Assembly: GCF_002911665.1 (NCBI RefSeq)
Contig: NZ_MTBP01000001.1
Coordinates: 1,240,001-1,304,000 of the forward strand
DNA length: 64,000 bases
Source: Actinomadura rubteroloni
Lineage (GTDB): Bacteria; Actinomycetota; Actinomycetes; Streptosporangiales; Streptosporangiaceae
Reading direction: 5' to 3'
This document shows, piece after piece, positions 60,051 to 64,000 of the stretch (position 1 is its first letter; each line of letters starts with the position of its first letter). The notes under the pieces were generated by a model. That model was not told the DNA's origin and did no database searches. It saw nothing but the letters and a program-made list of their open reading frames with translations. Both the position numbers and the translations under genes were made by a program.

Positions 60051-61934
60051 TCAGTTGGACGCGGGGGTCTCGCCGGTCAGGGCGATCAGCAGGTCGTTCA
60101 GGCGGGCCACGAACGCGCCCGGCTCCTCCAGACGCGCCCCGGCGGTCAGGACGGCCTGGTCGAACAGGACGTTCGCCCAGTCGGCGAGGCGCGGATCGTC
60201 CTGGCCGCGGTTGAGGCGCTCGACCAGCGGATGCCGGGGGTTGATCTCCAGGACCGGCTGGTTCGGGAGCCCGGTCCCGCGCATCCGGCGCGCCAGCGTG
60301 AAGTCGGTGTCGGCCTCGTTGGCGACGACGCAGGCGGGCGACGTCGTGAGGCGGCTGGTGACGCGCACGTCCCAGGCCCGTCCCGCGAGGTGCTCCTTGA
60401 GCCTGCCGATGAGGTCGGCGTAGTCCGAACCCGCCTTCTCGGCGGCCTCCTTCTCCGTCGCGTCCTCCAGCGCGCCGAAGTCGGGAGCGCCCTGCGCGAC
60501 GGACTGGAGCCGCTTGCCCCGGTACTCGGGCGGGAGGCCGGTCACCACGAAGTTGTCCACCGCGTCGCCGAGCAGCAGCACCTCGATGTCCTTGGCGCGG
60601 AACGCCTCCAGGTGCGGGCTGCTCGCGGCGGCGGACGGGTTCGGCGCGAGCAGGTAGTAGATCTTGTCCTGCCCGTCCTTCATCCGGGCGACGTAGTCGG
60701 CGAGCGAGACGTCGGCGTCCTGCGTCGCGGACCGGGTGGACGTGAAGCGCAGCAGTTCGGCGAGGTCCTCGCGGTGGGCGGGGTCGTCGGCGACGCCCTC
60801 CTTGAGGACGGCCCCGAACTGCTTCCAGAACACGGCGTACTTCTCGGGGTCGTCCTTCGCCATGTCCTTGAGCAGCGCCAGCACCTTCCGGACGGCGCTG
60901 GACCGGATGTGCTCGACCGCCCGGCTCCCCTGGAGGATCTCCCGGGACACGTTCAGCGGCAGGTCGCTCGAATCGATGATCCCGCGCACGAACCGCAGGT
61001 GGCGCGGCATGAGCTGCCCGGTGTCCTCCAGGATGAACACCCGCTGGACGTGCAGTTTCACGCCGTGCGTGGCCTGCGGGATCCACAGGTCGAACGGCGC
61101 CTGGGACGGGACGAACAGCAGCAGCGTGTACTCGTACCGTCCCTCCACCTTCGCGTGCAGATACGCGAGCGGATCGGCATAGTCGCCGGTGAGGTGCCGG
61201 TAGTACTCGTGGTAGTCGCTCTCGGCCAGCTCGCTGCGGGGACGCGCCCACAGGGCCGACGCCCGGTTCACCGGCGCGTCGTCGTCGCCGATCGCGATGG
61301 GCAGGCTGATGTGGTCGGAGTAGCGCTGGACGATCGTGCGGAGCCGGTGCTCGTTGAGCAGGTCGTCCTCGCCGTCGCGCAGGTGGAGGACGATCGTGGT
61401 GCCCCGCTCGGCGCGCTCGACGGCCGCCAGCGTGTACTCGCCCTTGCCGTCGGACGACCAGCGCACGCCCGCGTCCGGCCCGAGCCCGGCGCGCCGCGTG
61501 GTCAGCACGACCCGGTCGGCGACGATGAACGCGGCGTAGAAACCGACGCCGAACTGCCCGATCAGCGCCGTGTCGGCCCGCTGGTCGCCCGACATCGCCC
61601 GCAGGAACTCGCCGGTGCCCGACCGCGCGATCGTGCCGATGTTGTCGATGACCTCCTGGCGGCTCATGCCGATGCCGTTGTCGGAGATCGTGATCGTGCC
61701 CGCGTCCTTGTCGAAGGCGACGCGGATGCCCGGCGCGTCCTCCGGCTCGTCCGCGACCGTCTCGGGCCGCGAGAACCGCTCGATGCGCAGCCGGTCGATC
61801 GCGTCCGACGCGTTCGAGATCAGCTCGCGGAGAAAGATCTCCTTGTTGCTGTAGAGAGAATGCGCCATGAGGTCGAGGATCTGGGCGGCCTCGGCCTGGA
61901 ACCTGAACGTCTCCCCGCCCACTGGCGAACTCAT
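60051..61934 (-). CDS. htpG: Molecular chaperone HtpG (Hsp90)
   Basis: A 627-residue bacterial Hsp90. The N-terminal ATPase has Glu-Leu-Ile-Ser-Asn-Ala-Ser-Asp-Ala (37-45), Asp-Asn-Gly-Ile-Gly-Met (85-90) and Gly-Gln-Phe-Gly-Val-Gly-Phe-Tyr (126-133). Middle and C-terminal domains follow at normal length. It is an ATP-driven cytosolic chaperone. ATG 61934; AAAGGG lies before it. A good vegetative-type promoter lies 40-70 bases upstream. Monocistronic. Confidence 0.97.
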   Translation of the reverse strand: MSSPVGGETFRFQAEAAQILDLMAHSLYSNKEIFLRELISNASDAIDRLRIERFSRPETVADEPEDAPGIRVAFDKDAGTITISDNGIGMSRQEVIDNIGTIARSGTGEFLRAMSGDQRADTALIGQFGVGFYAAFIVADRVVLTTRRAGLGPDAGVRWSSDGKGEYTLAAVERAERGTTIVLHLRDGEDDLLNEHRLRTIVQRYSDHISLPIAIGDDDAPVNRASALWARPRSELAESDYHEYYRHLTGDYADPLAYLHAKVEGRYEYTLLLFVPSQAPFDLWIPQATHGVKLHVQRVFILEDTGQLMPRHLRFVRGIIDSSDLPLNVSREILQGSRAVEHIRSSAVRKVLALLKDMAKDDPEKYAVFWKQFGAVLKEGVADDPAHREDLAELLRFTSTRSATQDADVSLADYVARMKDGQDKIYYLLAPNPSAAASSPHLEAFRAKDIEVLLLGDAVDNFVVTGLPPEYRGKRLQSVAQGAPDFGALEDATEKEAAEKAGSDYADLIGRLKEHLAGRAWDVRVTSRLTTSPACVVANEADTDFTLARRMRGTGLPNQPVLEINPRHPLVERLNRGQDDPRLADWANVLFDQAVLTAGARLEEPGAFVARLNDLLIALTGETPASN

Positions 61935-61974
61935 CGCAGGCCCTTTCTCGTCCGGCTGTCCGACAACCGGCCAA

Positions 61975-62003
61975 GATTAAAAAGGCCCCGACCCGAGGGT
62001 CAA
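61975..62003 (-). promoter_or_regulatory. Sigma-70-type promoter of htpG
   Basis: On the minus strand: TTGACC (62003-61998), 17-base spacer, TTAATC (61980-61975), about 40 bases before the htpG ATG. The hexamers and spacing fit the housekeeping consensus well. No HAIR-type or CIRCE operator is obvious. Confidence 0.6.
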
Positions 62004-62049
62004 CCGATCCTTGGACGGTGGCGCCGCCCGCAGGATCTTTCGCCGAAGC

Positions 62050-62076
62050 CGTCACAGGTAGGAGGGGTGTCCGGTC
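62050..62076 (+). promoter_or_regulatory. Candidate ECF41-type promoter
   Basis: CGTCACA (62050-62056), 16-base spacer, GGTC (62073-62076), about 50 bases ahead of the oxidoreductase gene. It resembles the ECF41 consensus (-35 TGTCACA, -10 CGTC) with one mismatch in each box. The ECF41 gene downstream makes this a natural target. Confidence 0.4.
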
Positions 62077-62124
62077 CTAGCTGGCGACCGGGCGGTCGGC
62101 GCCCGGCGGACAGGAAGGCGTGTC

Positions 62125-62880
62125 ATGAAGATCGTGGTCATCGGGGGCACCGGCCTGATCGGGTCCAAGCTCGTCACGAGTCTCGGCGAACGCGGTCACG
62201 AGGCCGTCCCCGCCTCCCCGAACACCGGCGTCAACGCGCTCACCGGCGCGGGCCTGGACGAGGCGCTGGCCGGTGCCTCGGTGGTGGTGGACGTGTCCAA
62301 CTCACCGTCCTTCGAGGACGCCGCGGTGCTGAACTTCTTCGAGACGTCCACCCGCAACCTGCTGGCGGCCGAGGAGGCGGCCGGAGTGGGCCACCACGTC
62401 GCGCTGTCGATCGTCGGCACGCGGCGGCGGCACGACATCGGCTACTTCCGGGCGAAGGTCGCGCAGGAGAAGCTGATCGAGGACGCGCCGATCCCGTTCT
62501 CGATCGTCCACGCGACCCAGTTCTTCGAGTTCGCGCGGCAGATCGCCGACGGCGCGACGGACGGCGGCACCGTCCGCATGCCGCCGGTCCTCTTCCAGCC
62601 GATCGCGGGCGACGAGGTCGCCGGGACGGTCGCCGACGTCGCGGTGGGCGCGCCGCTGAACGGCTCGATCGAGATCGCCGGCCCGCAGAGCTTCCGGATG
62701 GACGAGTTCTTCCGCGACGCCCTGACGGCCTGGCACGACCCGCGCGAGGTCGTCACCGACCCGCACGCGCACTACTTCGGGGCCGAACTGGACGAGCGGA
62801 CGCTCGTCCCGGACGACGACGGCGCGCGGCTCGGCACGCTCAAGTACGCCGACTGGCTGGCCGGAACGGACGCCGTGTAG
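62125..62880 (+). CDS. NmrA-like NAD(P)-binding oxidoreductase
   Basis: A 251-residue atypical SDR. The Rossmann motif Gly-Gly-Thr-Gly-Leu-Ile-Gly is at 8-14, followed by Val-Val-Val-Asp-Val-Ser-Asn-Ser. The region Tyr-Phe-Arg-Ala-Lys-Val-Ala-Gln-Glu holds the Tyr-x3-Lys-like position. ATG 62125. Substrate unknown. It sits directly upstream of an ECF41 sigma gene; ECF41 factors are typically encoded beside such oxidoreductases, which they regulate. Confidence 0.87.
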   Translation: MKIVVIGGTGLIGSKLVTSLGERGHEAVPASPNTGVNALTGAGLDEALAGASVVVDVSNSPSFEDAAVLNFFETSTRNLLAAEEAAGVGHHVALSIVGTRRRHDIGYFRAKVAQEKLIEDAPIPFSIVHATQFFEFARQIADGATDGGTVRMPPVLFQPIAGDEVAGTVADVAVGAPLNGSIEIAGPQSFRMDEFFRDALTAWHDPREVVTDPHAHYFGAELDERTLVPDDDGARLGTLKYADWLAGTDAV

Positions 62881-62970
62881 CCGCGTCCCCGGCGCCGGGC
62901 GGCGGCCCACCGCGCCGCCGCCCGGGGCGCGTGAGAGGCTGGCGGCGGACCAGCATCGACGGGGGGCGCC

Positions 62971-63840
62971 GTGGCGGACGATCTCGACGCCGCCGCGGCC
63001 GTCTTCGCCGACGTCCGGCCGCGCCTGTTCGGCATCGCCTACCGGATGCTGGGCAGCGCCGCCGAAGCCGAGGACGTGGTCCAGGACGCGTGGCTGCGCT
63101 GGCAGACCTACGACCGCGCCGCCGTGGCCGACCCGGTTGCGTTCCTGGCGACGGCGACGACCCGGCTCGCGATCAACGTCCTGCAGTCCGCGCGCGTGCG
63201 CCGTGAGGCCTACACCGGCCCGTGGCTGCCCGAACCGGTGGCCACGGGCGATGATCCGCATCTCGGCGCCGAACGCGGCGAGGCCCTGGGTTTCGCCGTC
63301 CTGATCCTGCTGGAGCGGCTGTCGCCGACCGAACGCGCGGCCTACGTCCTGCGGGAGGCGTTCGACTACCCCTATCCGCGCATCGCCGAGATCGTCCGGA
63401 CGAGCGAGGCGGCGGCGCGGCAGCTCGTCAGCAGGGCACGCAAGCATGTGCGGTCCGAGCGCCGCGCGCCCGCGACCGTGGCCGAACAGCGTCGGCTGCT
63501 GACCGCGTTCGTGACCGCCGCCCGCGCCGGAGACCTCGCGGCCCTGGAGAAGATCCTCGCCACGGATGCCGTCAGCTACTCCGACGGCGGCGGCGCCGTC
63601 CGGGCGTCCCGGTTCCCCGTGGTGGGCGCGGCCCGCGTCGCCAAGTACGTCCGGGCGTTCGCGGACCGGTTCTGGACGGGCGTCGCCGTCGAATGGGCCA
63701 CCGTCAACGGCCAGGCCGCCGCGCTGCTCCGCCGCGACGGCGAGCTGTTCACCGTCCTGACCGTCAACGCGTCCGGCGACCGCGTCGACCAGGTCCTGTG
63801 GATGATGAACCCAGCCAAGCTCACCGCGGCGTCCCGATAA
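62971..63840 (+). CDS. ECF41-family sigma factor (SigJ-like)
   Basis: A 289-residue sigma factor. Sigma2 (about 8-75) has Tyr-Arg-Met-Leu-Gly-Ser and Asp-Val-Val-Gln-Asp-Ala-Trp-Leu. Sigma4 (about 110-165) has Leu-Ser-Pro-Thr-Glu-Arg-Ala-Ala-Tyr-Val-Leu. A C-terminal SnoaL-like domain (about 175-285) includes Tyr-Ser-Asp-Gly-Gly-Gly. The extra domain replaces a separate anti-sigma factor and controls activity in this group. GTG 62971. It lies 90 bases after the NmrA-like oxidoreductase, its probable target. Confidence 0.92.
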   Translation: MADDLDAAAAVFADVRPRLFGIAYRMLGSAAEAEDVVQDAWLRWQTYDRAAVADPVAFLATATTRLAINVLQSARVRREAYTGPWLPEPVATGDDPHLGAERGEALGFAVLILLERLSPTERAAYVLREAFDYPYPRIAEIVRTSEAAARQLVSRARKHVRSERRAPATVAEQRRLLTAFVTAARAGDLAALEKILATDAVSYSDGGGAVRASRFPVVGAARVAKYVRAFADRFWTGVAVEWATVNGQAAALLRRDGELFTVLTVNASGDRVDQVLWMMNPAKLTAASR

Positions 63841-63944
63841 AAGCCGGGCTGTCACTCCAGGCAATCAAGACGTCACCGTCCCGTGACGCCGTGCTCGCTC
63901 TGAGGACCGTGCGGCTCTGCGGAAATAAGGGGACAAGCGAAGAC

Positions 63945-64000
63945 ATGGCGACCTCTTTTCAGCGAGACAAAGTGCGGCTGGTCTTCGACGCCATGGACGG
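63945..64000 (+). CDS. Start of an EF-hand-like protein (runs off the window)
   Basis: From ATG 63945 the frame reads Met-Ala-Thr-Ser-Phe-Gln-Arg-Asp-Lys-Val-Arg-Leu-Val-Phe-Asp-Ala-Met-Asp-Gly to the edge. This is the usual opening of actinobacterial EF-hand (calerythrin-like) calcium-binding proteins: helix E followed by the first Asp of the loop. GGGGACAAG lies ahead of it. Only 18 codons are visible, so the family call is tentative. Confidence 0.45.
   Translation, partial: MATSFQRDKVRLVFDAMD

Noticed and set aside
56870-60214. Very long plus-strand open frame (over 1100 codons) opposite the WD40 ATPase gene
   Set aside because: It mirrors codon structure of the minus-strand WD40 gene; its translation is Arg/Pro/Gly low-complexity with no motif. 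A GC-bias shadow.

Overview
This 64-kb window is very GC-rich, with strong G/C preference at third codon positions and frequent GTG starts. It carries gene families typical of filamentous Actinobacteria: two XRE(DUF5753)/DUF397 pairs, a PucR/CdaR regulator, a six-helix HAMP adenylate cyclase, a BldC-like protein, ECF41 sigma, WXG100-like secretion substrates and NB-ARC/WD40 signalling ATPases. The best fit is a chromosomal segment of a Streptosporangiales-like actinomycete (Actinomadura/Thermomonosporaceae type); this is inferred from gene content only.

Layout. 0-6.8 kb: truncated secreted esterase, TatA-like protein, a candidate yybP-ykoY Mn2+ riboswitch ahead of a CaCA cation exchanger, a TetR/acyl-CoA dehydrogenase divergent pair around a perfect palindrome, a secreted lipase and a PucR-type regulator. 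6.8-10.9 kb: a probable glycolipid cluster (LmbE deacetylase, GT4 glycosyltransferase, PAP2 enzyme, flippase-like membrane protein) bounded by two copies of one 21-bp palindrome. 11-15 kb: DUF5519, FAH-family and TIGR01777 genes, tRNA-Asp and tRNA-Phe with a terminator, then an RHS/YD-repeat gene remnant. 15.3-20 kb: nucleotide signalling (adenylate cyclase, orphan histidine kinase, cNMP-binding/degenerate-cyclase fusion). 20.8-25.1 kb: XRE/DUF397 pair and a fused FAD/Fe-S dehydrogenase broken by a one-base frameshift. 25-37.7 kb: AlkB, a two-component system, small secreted proteins, a transporter, a glycosyltransferase, a polysaccharide deacetylase, and a SulP-carbonic anhydrase operon.

37.8-40.4 kb is a tightly overlapping operon, read leftward, of two YbaB-like proteins, a WXG100-like protein, a CpnT-N-like helical protein, an EndoU-like nuclease toxin and a putative immunity protein. 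It looks like a type VII polymorphic toxin split into separate polypeptides. 40.6-49.1 kb looks like a decayed genomic island: the 14 bp at the 3' end of tRNA-Glu recur in direct orientation at 40.60 kb. Between the copies lie an IS3 relic, a secreted metzincin protease, an NB-ARC (NLR-like) pseudogene beside a small effector-like gene sharing an amyloid-type motif with it, an XRE/DUF397/HATPase set and a BldC/Xis-like protein.

49.2-64 kb is ordinary chromosome: metallophosphoesterase, zinc metallopeptidase, MFS transporter, PspC protein, asd, DUF2277, an esterase, a GH16-like lipoprotein, a membrane nSTAND ATPase with 14 WD40 repeats, htpG, an NmrA-like oxidoreductase beside an ECF41 sigma factor, and the start of an EF-hand-like gene at the right edge.
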